A stretch of 64,000 bases of DNA from an uncultured Porphyromonas sp. (GCF_938023125.1 NZ_CALHDW010000017.1:291356-355355); one strand, 5' to 3'; positions 8,473-17,898 are shown, counted from the first letter of the stretch. The notes: generated by a model from the letters alone, not told the origin. Made by a program: numbers and translations.

Positions 8473-9695
8473 GCAACCTAGCCCATAAGTTTTTACTCAG
8501 GGTTATACCCTTTGTCTTAGGAGTCCTCTTGGTGGGGGCTCCTAAGCTCTTTGCTGCCCCTACGCTCCCCCCCTCCTCTATACAAGTGGGAGCGGAACGG
8601 ATGGATCAACTACTCCCCCTACTCCGTGGCAAGCGAGTGGGGCTTGTGAGTAACCATACAGGCGTTATCGGCACAAACCAACGCCCCCTTGTCGATAGCC
8701 TTCTTGCCCTCAATATAGAGGTCCGTCGCCTTTTCTCTCCCGAGCACGGATTCCGAGGGACTGCCAATGCAGGCGCCTCCGTGGCAAGTGGGAAAGACGC
8801 CCTCACCGGCTTACCCATTATTTCTCTCTACGGCAATAACAAAAAGCCCAAGCGCAACCAAACTGCCGATTTAGACCTTATTCTCTTCGACCTACAAGAC
8901 GTTGGCACCCGCTTCTACACCTATATCAGCACCATGCACTATGTAATGGAAGCCGCTGCCGAAGCCCATATCACAGTAGTTATACTCGACCGCCCCAACC
9001 CCAACGACTACATAGACGGCCCCCTCCTCACGCCCTCGTGCCAATCTTTTATCGGGATGCACCCCATCCCCGTACTGCACGGACTTACCGTAGGCGAGCT
9101 AGCCCTTATGATCAACGGCGAGCGTTGGCTGGCAGGAGGCATACAGTGCGATCTCCGTGTGATACCCATCAAGGGTTGGCAACATGGCGATAGTTACACG
9201 CTCCCCGTAGCCCCAAGCCCCAATCTCAAGACGCCCGAAGCCATTCGCCTTTACCCCTCGTTGTGCTTTTTCGAAGCCACCATCCTAAGTGTAGGCAGGG
9301 GCACCCCCAATCCTTTTACGGCACTGGGGTATCCTAATAAAGAGTTGGGAGAATATCTCTTCACCCCCAAATCCATGCAGGGCGCCACCAACGCAAAGTA
9401 CAAGGGGCAGCGCTGCTATGGAACGAATTATACGGATTCTCTCCCCCAAGGGGGGCTAAGTATTGCCCCTCTCATTGATTGGCAGAAGCGCACCCAAAAG
9501 GTGGGTAAGCAACTCATTGACCGCGAGCGCACTTTCGACCTTCTCGCAGGCTCTCCCTCACTCCGCAAGCAACTCCGAGAGGGATGGAGCGAGGAGGCAA
9601 TACGCAAAAGCTGGCAAGAAGACCTCCGCAAATACCGAGCGTTGCGCCAGCAATACCTCATATACAAAGACAATAGACCCGAGACAAAACCTTAA
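8469..9695 (+). CDS. namZ: DUF1343 / NamZ-type exo-beta-N-acetylmuramidase
   Basis: A 408-residue protein. The start at 8469 is chosen because it gives a hydrophobic signal segment (residues 9-29, ending before APTLPPSS) and an ATGA overlap with the preceding gene. A longer in-frame ATG at 8337 would lie inside that gene. Recognised blocks are GLVSNHTGVIG, SPEHGFRG, DLQDVGTRFYTY, ILDRPNP and the late VGRGTPNPF. DUF1343 proteins are glycoside hydrolase family 171 exo-muramidases, known from Bacillus and from Tannerella forsythia, where they release terminal N-acetylmuramic acid for cell-wall recycling. Export to the periplasm is predicted. It is followed after 15 bp by the B12 cluster. Confidence 0.84.
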   Translation: MSNLAHKFLLRVIPFVLGVLLVGAPKLFAAPTLPPSSIQVGAERMDQLLPLLRGKRVGLVSNHTGVIGTNQRPLVDSLLALNIEVRRLFSPEHGFRGTANAGASVASGKDALTGLPIISLYGNNKKPKRNQTADLDLILFDLQDVGTRFYTYISTMHYVMEAAAEAHITVVILDRPNPNDYIDGPLLTPSCQSFIGMHPIPVLHGLTVGELALMINGERWLAGGIQCDLRVIPIKGWQHGDSYTLPVAPSPNLKTPEAIRLYPSLCFFEATILSVGRGTPNPFTALGYPNKELGEYLFTPKSMQGATNAKYKGQRCYGTNYTDSLPQGGLSIAPLIDWQKRTQKVGKQLIDRERTFDLLAGSPSLRKQLREGWSEEAIRKSWQEDLRKYRALRQQYLIYKDNRPETKP

Positions 9696-9710
9696 CCTCT
9701 CCCCTTAATT

Positions 9711-11117
9711 ATGAACAAAGGCAGTATCATAGTCGCAGGCATAGGCCCCGGCAGCCCTCAAGACATCACCCCGGCGGTGTGCGAAGCCATTGCCCAAAGC
9801 GACGTAGTAATAGGCTATAAATACTATTTCCAATTCATTGAACCCTGGCTCTCCTCCACGGCTCGTTGTATCGACACCGGGATGAAAAAAGAGAGAGAGC
9901 GTGCCGCTATTGCCTTCGAAGAGGCAGAGAAGGGGCAGCGCGTTACGGTGATCAGTTCGGGCGATGCCGGCATCTACGGTATGGCTCCCCTCATCTACGA
10001 GATGAAAAAAGATCGGGATAGTGCGATAGAAATCCAGGTACTCCCCGGTATCAGTGCCTTCCAAAAAGCGGCTTCGCTCTTGGGTGCTCCCATTGGGCAT
10101 GACCTCTGCATTATCTCCCTCTCCGACCTCATGACCCCATGGGAGAAGATAGAGAAACGCATCATAGCAGCTGCCGAGGCCGACTTTGTAACTGCAGTCT
10201 ACAACCCCAAAAGCGAAGGGCGGTATTGGCAGCTCCATCGGCTCAAAGCGCTCTTTTTGGAGCGGCGTGCTTCTACCACACCTGTAGGGTATGTGCGAGA
10301 AGCAGGTCGCCCGGGGGAACGCGTTGTACGCACCACGTTGGCACAATTCGACCCCGAAGAGATTGATATGTTTACCGTGGTACTTATCGGCAACTCTCAG
10401 TCTTACCAAACTCAAGATGCCATCATCACACCTCGAGGTTACTACCGAGAGCGCATCGAAGGAGCTGAGGGCAAGGGGCAGCAAATCATGATGGAATCAT
10501 TCCGCACGATAGAGCGTGAGATGCGCCACCCCGAGGTGCCTATCGATAGGCGATGGGCTCTCTTCCATGCCATCCACACCACGGCAGACTTCTCCATGGA
10601 GGATATTCTCTATACAGATCCCAACGCTGTGGCACGCATGCACGAAGCCATCAAGAAGGGTGAAATCAAGACTATTGTAACCGATGTATCCATGGTGGCA
10701 GCAGGCATCCGCAAGGGAGCTGTGGAGCGACTTGGGCTCTCGGTCAAATGCTATATCACCGATCCTCGTGTGGTGGAACTCTCCAAGACGCGAGGCACTA
10801 CAAGGGCAGAAGAAGCTATTCGCCTAGCCGTAGAAGAAGACCCCAACGCTCTATTTGCCTTTGGTAATGCTCCTACGGCCCTTATCGAGCTATGCCGACA
10901 AATACGGCTGGGTAAAGCCACTCCCTCCGGCATTATAGCCGCTCCCGTAGGCTTTGTACACGTCTGCGAGTCGAAGCATAGAGTGCATACTTTCCCCCAT
11001 ATCCCTAAGATCATCGTAGAAGGCAGACGAGGAGGTAGCAACCTTGCCGCCACCCTTATCAACGCCATTCTCTGCTACGACGATGCCGCCGCCCTCTATC
11101 CCGGGCGAGACGTATAG
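9711..11117 (+). CDS. cobJ/cobH: Fused precorrin-3B C17-methyltransferase and precorrin-8X methylmutase
   Basis: A 468-residue bifunctional protein. Residues 1-245 are a CobJ/CbiH SAM-dependent methyltransferase: GIGPGSP at 10-16, VISSGDAGIYGMAP near 82-95 and VLPGISAF. Residues about 255-468 are CobH/CbiC, with the catalytic histidine His289 in HAIHTTADF, then DVSMVAAGIRKG and GFVHVCESK. The two halves act at C17 methylation with ring contraction and at the 1,11-methyl shift giving hydrogenobyrinate or its cobalt form. They are separate genes in Salmonella and Pseudomonas; fusion is known among Bacteroidetes. It is the first gene of the B12 cluster and starts only 15 bp after namZ, with no cobalamin riboswitch in between. 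Confidence 0.92.
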   Translation: MNKGSIIVAGIGPGSPQDITPAVCEAIAQSDVVIGYKYYFQFIEPWLSSTARCIDTGMKKERERAAIAFEEAEKGQRVTVISSGDAGIYGMAPLIYEMKKDRDSAIEIQVLPGISAFQKAASLLGAPIGHDLCIISLSDLMTPWEKIEKRIIAAAEADFVTAVYNPKSEGRYWQLHRLKALFLERRASTTPVGYVREAGRPGERVVRTTLAQFDPEEIDMFTVVLIGNSQSYQTQDAIITPRGYYRERIEGAEGKGQQIMMESFRTIEREMRHPEVPIDRRWALFHAIHTTADFSMEDILYTDPNAVARMHEAIKKGEIKTIVTDVSMVAAGIRKGAVERLGLSVKCYITDPRVVELSKTRGTTRAEEAIRLAVEEDPNALFAFGNAPTALIELCRQIRLGKATPSGIIAAPVGFVHVCESKHRVHTFPHIPKIIVEGRRGGSNLAATLINAILCYDDAAALYPGRDV

Positions 11118-11129
11118 CCCCACAAAAGT

Positions 11130-12317
11130 ATGGCACGCAAGTACTACATCATTGGTATTACCGACGACGCCGAATTAGAACCCACCTCGGCAGTCCTCAA
11201 AATAATAGCCGAGAACAAGGTGTTCTCCGGAGGACTTCGTCATCACCAATTGGTGGAAAAGTTCCTCCCCCTAGGGGCTACTTGGATTGATATAACGGTA
11301 CCTCTAGATGGCGTTTTCGATGCCTACAAAGAGCATCAAGAGATCGTTGTTTTTGCTTCGGGCGACCCCCTATTTTTTGGGTTTGCCGGCACGGTACAAA
11401 GGCGCGACCCGGAGGCTATTATTGAGGTATTTCCCACCTTCAATTCGCTACAACTACTCGCCCATCGCAGCCTACTCCCCTACGAAGGGATGCGAACTCT
11501 CTCACTCACGGGGCGACCTTTGAAACGCTTCGAACAAGCCCTAATAGAAGGGGAGCCCCTCATGGGAGTGCTGACCGATAGGAATAAAACCCCCAATGCC
11601 ATTGCCCAACGAATGCTGGACTATGGCTACAACAACTATCGTATGATTGTGGGAGAAAACCTAGGGAATGCCCTAGAGAGAGTGGCGGAGTACTCCATAG
11701 AGGAGGTAGCCCAACGCTCGTTCTCTATGCCCAACTGTCTTATACTCAAACAGACGCACCCCCGACATCGACCTCTAGGCATACCCGAGAGCGACTTTGC
11801 CCTCCTCGACGGCAGAGCCAAGATGATTACCAAAATGCCCATTCGGCTACTCTCCCTTGCCGCTCTAGACCTGCGTTCGCATCAAACGCTCTGGGATGTT
11901 GGGTTCTGCACAGGCTCCGTCTCCATCGAAGCCAAACTGCAATTTCCCCATCTAGAGATTGTCTCTTTTGAGCAACGAGAGGCAGGACGCGCCCTCATGG
12001 AGACCAACACTCGGCGCTTTGGCACCCCCGGCATCACCGCCGTCATTGGCGATTTTATGGAGATGGATTTAGCAGAATATCCTCGCCCCGATGCCGTTTT
12101 TATCGGGGGGCATGGAGGGCAGCTCGTCTCCATGATTCAACGTATAGATAGCTATCTCACTGAGGGAGGCGTTATTGTCTTCAACAGCGTAAGCCCCGAG
12201 AGCCGAGAGGCGTTCTACGAAGGCGCCGAGAGCTGCAAGTGGCATATTGTCTCCTCGCAACGCATCACACTAGACGAGCACAACCCCATTACCATTCTAA
12301 AAGCCGTAAAGCCATGA
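11130..12317 (+). CDS. cobL: Precorrin-6Y C5,15-methyltransferase (decarboxylating), CbiE-CbiT fusion
   Basis: A 395-residue two-domain enzyme. Residues 1-200 form the CbiE tetrapyrrole methylase (YIIGITDD, then VVFASGDPLFFG near 73-84). Residues about 225-395 form the CbiT Rossmann methyltransferase with its SAM loop at LWDVGFCTGSVSIE. In most CbiT proteins this loop reads DVGxGTG; here Cys stands where Gly is usual. It methylates C5 and C15 and decarboxylates the acetate side chain of precorrin-6Y. It starts 12 bp after cobJ/cobH, and its stop overlaps the cbiA start in an ATGA. Confidence 0.92.
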   Translation: MARKYYIIGITDDAELEPTSAVLKIIAENKVFSGGLRHHQLVEKFLPLGATWIDITVPLDGVFDAYKEHQEIVVFASGDPLFFGFAGTVQRRDPEAIIEVFPTFNSLQLLAHRSLLPYEGMRTLSLTGRPLKRFEQALIEGEPLMGVLTDRNKTPNAIAQRMLDYGYNNYRMIVGENLGNALERVAEYSIEEVAQRSFSMPNCLILKQTHPRHRPLGIPESDFALLDGRAKMITKMPIRLLSLAALDLRSHQTLWDVGFCTGSVSIEAKLQFPHLEIVSFEQREAGRALMETNTRRFGTPGITAVIGDFMEMDLAEYPRPDAVFIGGHGGQLVSMIQRIDSYLTEGGVIVFNSVSPESREAFYEGAESCKWHIVSSQRITLDEHNPITILKAVKP

Positions 12318-13618
12318 TAGCCCAATTCCTAATCGGAGGCACCTCTTCGGGAGGAGGGAAAACCACCCTCACCACAGGGCTTTTGCGCCTTCTTCGCAAT
12401 AGGGGTTATAGAGTGCAACCCTTCAAATGTGGCCCCGACTACATCGATCCTCAATACCACAAAATGGCTTCGGGGCGAGTCTCTATCAACCTGGATAATT
12501 GGCTCGCAAGCGGAGAACATCTGCATAATCTCTACACACGCCACTCGCAAGAAGCCGATATCTCCGTGACCGAAGGGGTAATGGGATTGTTCGATGGTTA
12601 TAAGGGAATGGAAGGGAGCAGTGCCCGAATTGCTGAGCTATTAGATCTCCCCATCCTCTTGGTAGTTAATGCACAAAGCACCGCCTATTCGGTAGCTGCC
12701 ACGCTGTTTGGTTTCTCTCGGTTTTACCCCAAAATCCGTCTCATTGGCGTTATCTTTAACAAGGTAGCCAGCCCCCGACACTATGCTTTTTTACAAGAAG
12801 CGGCGTCGGAAGCCAAGGTACCCTGCCTTGGATACATCCCCCGAATGGAGGAGCTATCGGTACCCTCTCGTCACCTAGGGCTTACCCTAGATGCCCAACT
12901 CGACTTCGATGCATATGCCGATCGCATTGCCGAGACACTCGAGAAATATGTAGAGGTAGATCGCCTACTGGAGCTGTGCGCCACCCAAGCCCCTGCCCCT
13001 ACACTCACCCCCGACACACCTAAAGGGACACTCCGCATCAGCGTAGCTAAGGACGAAGCTTTCAACTTCACCTATCAAGCCAACTTAGACCAACTGCAAC
13101 AGCTCGGTAGCGTCTCCTACTTTAGTCCTCTCACCGACCCCTCGCTCCCCCTTAGCGACCTCGTCTATATCCCCGGGGGCTACCCTGAGTTCTTTTTGCC
13201 CCAATTGGCGCAAAACCGACAGCTCCAAGAGGAGATCCGAGACTACGTAGCCCAAGGAGGGAAGCTACTTGCCGAGTGTGGCGGAATGATGTATCTCTGT
13301 CGCTCTATTACGGACGAAAAAGGCGAAAGCTACCCCATGGTAGGCATCCTGCCCCAAGAGGCAACAATGCAAAATATGCGCCTACACCTAGGCTACCGAA
13401 CCCTCACAATCCAAGGGCAGGAGCCGTGGCAGGGACACGAATTTCACTATAGTAGCATTGTCACGCCCCACGAACCGATTTTCAACTATGCCTCCAGCGT
13501 AAAAGATGCTCGGGGCAACGACGTAGAGACGCCTCTCTACCGAATAAAAAACTGTATCGCCGGATACACGCACCTCTACTGGGGTGAACGAAATATCCTT
13601 GACCTCTGGAATGCATGA
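12314..13618 (+). CDS. cbiA: Cobyrinate a,c-diamide synthase
   Basis: A 434-residue glutamine-dependent amidotransferase. The start at 12314 (ATGA overlap with cobL) puts the P-loop GGTSSGGGKTT at residues 8-18, as is normal. An earlier in-frame ATG would add 25 residues from inside cobL. The N-terminal ATPase half includes KCGPDYIDP and EGVMGLFDG. The C-terminal class I glutaminase has nucleophile Cys322 in LLAECGGMMYL and a late His in THLYWGE. It amidates the a and c carboxylates of cobyrinate using ATP and glutamine. Its stop overlaps the adenosyltransferase start in an ATGA. Confidence 0.92.
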   Translation: MIAQFLIGGTSSGGGKTTLTTGLLRLLRNRGYRVQPFKCGPDYIDPQYHKMASGRVSINLDNWLASGEHLHNLYTRHSQEADISVTEGVMGLFDGYKGMEGSSARIAELLDLPILLVVNAQSTAYSVAATLFGFSRFYPKIRLIGVIFNKVASPRHYAFLQEAASEAKVPCLGYIPRMEELSVPSRHLGLTLDAQLDFDAYADRIAETLEKYVEVDRLLELCATQAPAPTLTPDTPKGTLRISVAKDEAFNFTYQANLDQLQQLGSVSYFSPLTDPSLPLSDLVYIPGGYPEFFLPQLAQNRQLQEEIRDYVAQGGKLLAECGGMMYLCRSITDEKGESYPMVGILPQEATMQNMRLHLGYRTLTIQGQEPWQGHEFHYSSIVTPHEPIFNYASSVKDARGNDVETPLYRIKNCIAGYTHLYWGERNILDLWNA

Positions 13619-14202
13619 GTAAAGTATACACACGAACCGGAGACCTAGGCACAACTGCCATACACGGAGGCGCACGAGTGGCGAAAGACGACCCTCGCAT
13701 TGAAGCCAACGGCACCCTAGACGAACTAAACTGCGCCCTTGGTCTTGTACGCTCTCTCCTCGAAACTGAGCATCCTTGGCAAGAGGATCTCCGAGAAATA
13801 CAACTCGAACTGATGGCCGTAATGAGCCTCGTTGCCACCCCCTCTACCCTTAGAGATCATAACCCCAACAGCCTCTCTCCCACTCTCGTTGGGCACCTAG
13901 AGGAGTGTATGGATCGCATGAATGCCGAGATCAATGAGCGAGAGGGCTACTTTATCCTCCCTGGGGGGACTCCCCTTGCTGCCCACCTACACCAAGCAAG
14001 AGTAGTGGCTCGCCGAGCCGAGAGAAGGCTTGTCACCCTCCACCATATAGACCCCGTGCCCGCACAAATCCTCGTCTTGATCAACAGACTCTCCGACCTC
14101 CTCTTTGTTATGGCACGCTACGAAGTTTGGCAAAAACAGCTCCAAGAAGATCGCTGGCGAGCCTTTGCCTACAAACGAAAACTGAAAGGGAAAGAAGTAT
14201 GA
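13615..14202 (+). CDS. PduO-type cob(I)alamin adenosyltransferase
   Basis: A 195-residue helical-bundle adenosyltransferase of the PduO/MMAB type. The ATP-binding N-terminus TRTGDLGTT is at residues 5-13, followed by IEANGTLDELNCALG and the arginine-rich HQARVVARRAERR helix near residue 127. It transfers the adenosyl group of ATP to the reduced cobalt of corrinoids. In this position, between CbiA and CobQ, it probably acts on cobyrinate a,c-diamide, as CobO does in other clusters. ATGA overlaps on both sides mark strict operon membership. Confidence 0.9.
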   Translation: MSKVYTRTGDLGTTAIHGGARVAKDDPRIEANGTLDELNCALGLVRSLLETEHPWQEDLREIQLELMAVMSLVATPSTLRDHNPNSLSPTLVGHLEECMDRMNAEINEREGYFILPGGTPLAAHLHQARVVARRAERRLVTLHHIDPVPAQILVLINRLSDLLFVMARYEVWQKQLQEDRWRAFAYKRKLKGKEV

Positions 14203-15698
14203 AACACCCTCAGTCTCTCCGCCCTATTATGCTAGCCGGTACGGGTAGTGACGTAGGGAAAAGTGTTTTGGCAACGGCTCTCTGCCGCATTTTTAAGCAA
14301 GACGGCTACCACCCTGCCCCTTTCAAAGCTCAGAATATGGCCCTCAACTCCTACGCTACACCCGAAGGGTTTGAGATAGGCCGAGCGCAAGCCGTACAAG
14401 CCGAAGCAGCCGGCATCCCCTGCCACACCGATATGAATCCGTTGCTCCTAAAACCGAGTAGCGACCAAACTTCCCAAGTTGTACTCCACGGAAAACCGAT
14501 TGGCAATACCCATGCTTACGACTACTTCCGACGTGAGGGGCGCGAGGAGCTACGAGCCGAGGTACACGGAGCCTTCGACCGACTTAGCAGCCGATTCAAT
14601 CCCATCGTAATGGAGGGTGCCGGGAGCATATCGGAGTTAAACCTAAAGGATAGCGACCTTGTGAATATGCCCATGGCTCGCCACGCCCACGCAGCGGTAT
14701 TGCTCGTGGCGGATATCGACCGTGGCGGTGTGTTCGCCAGCGTGTACGGCTCCATCATGCTACAATCGCCCGAAGATAGACGGCTCATTAAGGGCGTTAT
14801 CATCAATAAATTTCGTGGAGATCTGGCCCTCTTCACCGAAGGGCGTAAACTGCTCGAAGAGCTAACAGGCGTACCCGTTTTGGGTGTCGTCCCCTACTTC
14901 CAAGACATCACAATAGAAGAAGAAGACTCGGTAGCCCTTGCCAATAAGAACCGAACATCGCAAGTAGGAAAAGTCAATATAGCCGTTGTACGGACGGGGC
15001 ATATCTCCAACTTCACAGACTTTTCCACACTTGAGCAGGACCCTCGAATCCATCTCTACTACACCAACAATCTAAAAGAACTAGAGAAGGCCGACATTAT
15101 CATTCTGCCTGGGAGTAAAAACACCCTTGGCGACCTGGCCGAACTAAGAAACAACGGCGTGGCGCAGTGTTTGGTACGAGCTCACCGCAAAGGCACCACC
15201 CTTGTGGGCATATGCGGAGGGTACCAAATGATGGGGCAAATGCTGCACGACCCCGACAACCTAGAGGGAAGCGACTATCAACACCTACCGGGACTTGGAT
15301 TGCTCCCCACAGAAACCACCATAACTCAAGAGAAAGTCACCCGTCAAGTTGAGTTCACACACCTTGGCGACCCCACTCTCTGCCGAGGGTACGAAATACA
15401 CATGGGACAAACCACGCTACTCGAGGGAGCTAGTTGCTCGCCTACCAATCAGTTCTCAGACGGCAGTGCGGAGGGTACCCGACTCTCCGAGCGATGCTGG
15501 GGCACTTACATCCATGGCATCCTTGACAATCCGGCAGTAGTGGATCGCCTACTCGCCCCATTCAGCCACAAACTAACGCAAGAGAAAGCACTGGACTACG
15601 CGAGTTACAAAGAAGAACAGTACGACAAACTAGCCGATCACGTGCGGCAATACGTTGATGTAGAGCGCATCTACCAAATCATGCAAGACTATGATTGA
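14199..15698 (+). CDS. cobQ: Cobyric acid synthase
   Basis: A 499-residue amidotransferase. The start at 14199 overlaps the previous stop and places the P-loop AGTGSDVGKS at residues 13-22. Family blocks include APFKAQNMALNSY, the VMEGAGSISELNL region and the glutaminase motif LVGICGGYQMMGQ with nucleophile Cys339. It adds four amides (b, d, e, g) to adenosylcobyrinate a,c-diamide. It is distinguished from CbiA by the FKAQNMALNS block and by the longer C-terminal domain with SERCWGTYIHGILDN. It overlaps the cobD start by 8 bp. Confidence 0.93.
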   Translation: MKHPQSLRPIMLAGTGSDVGKSVLATALCRIFKQDGYHPAPFKAQNMALNSYATPEGFEIGRAQAVQAEAAGIPCHTDMNPLLLKPSSDQTSQVVLHGKPIGNTHAYDYFRREGREELRAEVHGAFDRLSSRFNPIVMEGAGSISELNLKDSDLVNMPMARHAHAAVLLVADIDRGGVFASVYGSIMLQSPEDRRLIKGVIINKFRGDLALFTEGRKLLEELTGVPVLGVVPYFQDITIEEEDSVALANKNRTSQVGKVNIAVVRTGHISNFTDFSTLEQDPRIHLYYTNNLKELEKADIIILPGSKNTLGDLAELRNNGVAQCLVRAHRKGTTLVGICGGYQMMGQMLHDPDNLEGSDYQHLPGLGLLPTETTITQEKVTRQVEFTHLGDPTLCRGYEIHMGQTTLLEGASCSPTNQFSDGSAEGTRLSERCWGTYIHGILDNPAVVDRLLAPFSHKLTQEKALDYASYKEEQYDKLADHVRQYVDVERIYQIMQDYD

Positions 15699-16725
15699 AG
15701 GGCACGGAGACGATCTTCATCACTACCAGGGGGTAGCCATCCGCTACAACTTCAGCAGTAATGTTCCCACTATCATCGACCACACGGCATTGTATCGGTA
15801 CCTCTCGGAGCAGTTGCCCCTCATCACCTCCTATCCCGAGCCCTCCCCTCGCAGCCTAGAGGTTAGCCTTGCAGAGCAGCTTGGCATAGCACCGGAGGAG
15901 GTAATGGTAACCAACGGAGCTACGGAGGCTATCTACCTCGTTGCCCACAGCTTAGAGGGCAAGCATTCTGCCATCTTCTCGCCCTCTTTTAGCGAATACG
16001 CAGATGCCGCACAGCTCTACCACCATACTCTATCCTCCTTTTGCCAATGGCCGGATGCTCCCCAAGGCGCGCAAGTTATCTGGTGTGGGAATCCCAATAA
16101 CCCTACGGGGCAAGTCATCCCCAAAAAGGAACTGGTAGAGTACATCCAAAAACACCCCGAGCAGGTATTTGTCTTTGATCAATCCTACGCTTCATTCTCC
16201 CCCCAAGAGGTGCTAAGCGCACGCGAAGCGATTAGTTTGGGCAACGTAATACTCGTACAGTCTCTCACCAAAAGTTTTGCCATACCGGGGCTGCGGCTGG
16301 GGTATCTTGTCTCAAATGCTACAACACTCGAGGGGATCCGAGCGCTCAGCCATCCGTGGTCTGTAAATACATTAGCCATAGAAGCAGGGAAATGGTTACT
16401 CCAAAACAGAGCCCTATACGAGGGCATTGAGGCACAACTCCTCGAGAGTAGCCGCACGCTAAGAGCCAAACTATCCGCCTTTCCGTGGTTATCCATCGTA
16501 CCCACAGATACCCATTTCTTTATTTTTCATTTCGAGGTATCGGGCGCAACCAGTGCCGACCTCAAAGAGTGGCTAGCCCGAGAGCGGGGGATTCTAGTAC
16601 GTGATGCTACCAACATGGGGGCGCTAGGCTCTGCCTGCATTCGGGTGGCGAGCCAAGGCGAAGAGGCCGATCAAGCCCTCGTAGATGCGCTCAGAGATTG
16701 GTATCAACAGCAGAGTTCTAAATAG
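15691..16725 (+). CDS. cobD: L-threonine-O-3-phosphate decarboxylase (CobD type, PLP enzyme)
   Basis: A 344-residue fold-type I PLP enzyme of the histidinol-phosphate aminotransferase-like group. The Schiff-base lysine is Lys194 in SLTKSFAIPGLRLGY. NPNNPTGQ and a VFDQSYASF block (Asp and Tyr contacts to PLP) are present. The N-terminus GHGDDLHHYQG is typical of CobD rather than HisC, and the B12 context agrees. The product, (R)-1-aminopropan-2-ol phosphate, is the substrate joined to cobyric acid by CbiB, the next gene. The start overlaps cobQ by 8 bp. Confidence 0.9.
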   Translation: MIEGHGDDLHHYQGVAIRYNFSSNVPTIIDHTALYRYLSEQLPLITSYPEPSPRSLEVSLAEQLGIAPEEVMVTNGATEAIYLVAHSLEGKHSAIFSPSFSEYADAAQLYHHTLSSFCQWPDAPQGAQVIWCGNPNNPTGQVIPKKELVEYIQKHPEQVFVFDQSYASFSPQEVLSAREAISLGNVILVQSLTKSFAIPGLRLGYLVSNATTLEGIRALSHPWSVNTLAIEAGKWLLQNRALYEGIEAQLLESSRTLRAKLSAFPWLSIVPTDTHFFIFHFEVSGATSADLKEWLARERGILVRDATNMGALGSACIRVASQGEEADQALVDALRDWYQQQSSK

Positions 16726-16751
16726 CCTTATCACTCCTCAGCCTCCCCAAC

Positions 16752-17696
16752 ATGACCTACCTCTCCGCCCTACTCCTCATTGCCTCGAGCCTAATTCCGG
16801 CATGGTTACTCGATCGTCTACTAGGCGATCCTCCACAGCTCCCTCACCCTATTGTGTTTTTTGGAAAGGCGATCAGCTGGGGCGAGAAGCGTCTCAATCG
16901 AGGCAACCACCGACTTGCCAAAGGTGCTTTGCTAGCCCTAGGGCTCATCAGTGCGACCGCCCTCGCGACCTGGGGCATAGAGAGGGGGCTATCCCATTTT
17001 TCCCCTTGGGCAATTGTCCCCCTAGACCTTATTTTCCTATTCTACTCGCTTGCCGGTACAACGCTATGCCGTGAAGTGCGAATGGTATTTGATGCGGTAG
17101 AGAGATCAGAAGAAGAGGGCAGACAACAGGTAGCTCGCATCGTAGGTCGGGATACATCTACCCTCTCCGCACAAGAAATTCGCACCGCTGCTCTTGAGAC
17201 GCTGGCCGAAAACCTCAGCGACGGCGTGGTAGCGCCCCTCTTCTACTACCTGCTTTTTGGGTTGCCGGGCATCCTAACCTATAAGATGATTAACACCCTC
17301 GACTCCATGATTGGGTACCACTCTGCCCGTTACATTCTCTTTGGACGCTGGGCAGCACGCATTGACGACGTAGCCAACTACATACCGGCTAGGCTTACAG
17401 CCCTACTTATGCTCTTGGTTAGCGGAAGGCTAGACTTATTAGGCTTTGTCTGGAGAGAGGGAAAAAACCACGCCAGCCCTAATTCCGGTTATCCGGAAGC
17501 CACTTTGGCCGGAATCCTCGAGTGCCAATTTGGAGGCCCTCACTACTATTTTGGCGAACTATTTGACAAACCCTACATTGGTAGCCACCCACGTGAACTA
17601 ACACTGCAGGACGCCAAAAAGGGGATTCGCATCAATCAATCGGTGGAGCTGGCTATTATTTTTCTGGTTCTTGCCCTAAGACCTCTCCTACTTTAG
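16752..17696 (+). CDS. cbiB: Adenosylcobinamide-phosphate synthase
   Basis: A 314-residue integral membrane protein with the CbiB signature: LDRLLGDPPQLPHPIVFFG at the N-terminus, ETLAENLSDGVVAPLFYY near 155-172, INTLDSMIGYHS and the late PNSGYPEATLAG block. It attaches aminopropanol phosphate to adenosylcobyric acid. In Pseudomonas-style naming this gene is called cobD. It is the last gene of the cluster, 26 bp after the decarboxylase, and faces a convergent gene. CobU, CobS, CobT and CobC are not in the window. Confidence 0.92.
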   Translation: MTYLSALLLIASSLIPAWLLDRLLGDPPQLPHPIVFFGKAISWGEKRLNRGNHRLAKGALLALGLISATALATWGIERGLSHFSPWAIVPLDLIFLFYSLAGTTLCREVRMVFDAVERSEEEGRQQVARIVGRDTSTLSAQEIRTAALETLAENLSDGVVAPLFYYLLFGLPGILTYKMINTLDSMIGYHSARYILFGRWAARIDDVANYIPARLTALLMLLVSGRLDLLGFVWREGKNHASPNSGYPEATLAGILECQFGGPHYYFGELFDKPYIGSHPRELTLQDAKKGIRINQSVELAIIFLVLALRPLLL

Positions 17697-17718
17697 GCTA
17701 ATTTCTCTGGGAAAATCA

Positions 17719-17743
17719 GCCTGAAAATATTTATTTCTCAGGC
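17719..17743 (+). terminator. Weak hairpin after cbiB
   Basis: GCCTGAAAA at 17719-17727 pairs with TTTCTCAGGC at 17734-17743 with one mismatch. No T-run follows, so it may be a weak end signal for the B12 operon. The CAGGCAAAA edge also resembles the dispersed intergenic repeat. Confidence 0.35.
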
Positions 17744-17817
17744 AAAAAATCGCCTCTATATTGGGTGAAAAAGGAAACGACACTGCCAAGAAGAGAATAA
17801 AGACTGAGCCACCCCCT

Positions 17818-17869
17818 AAAAAAGACTCCTCCCATCACTACTGCCACTAGGGGAAGCAATGATGGGAGG
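17818..17869 (-). terminator. Rho-independent terminator of the TM2 gene
   Basis: CCTCCCATCA at 17828-17837 and TGATGGGAGG at 17860-17869 form a perfect 10-bp stem. Read on the minus strand it is followed by AGTC and a TTTTTT run (17818-17823). Confidence 0.75.
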
Positions 17870-17898
17870 GATAGCAATACTATCGTGCAATGTTTCTC

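Noticed and set aside
9696..9710. Cobalamin riboswitch before the B12 genes
   Set aside because: Only 15 bp separate namZ and cobJ/cobH. No B12-box-like sequence was noticed there or in the last part of namZ.
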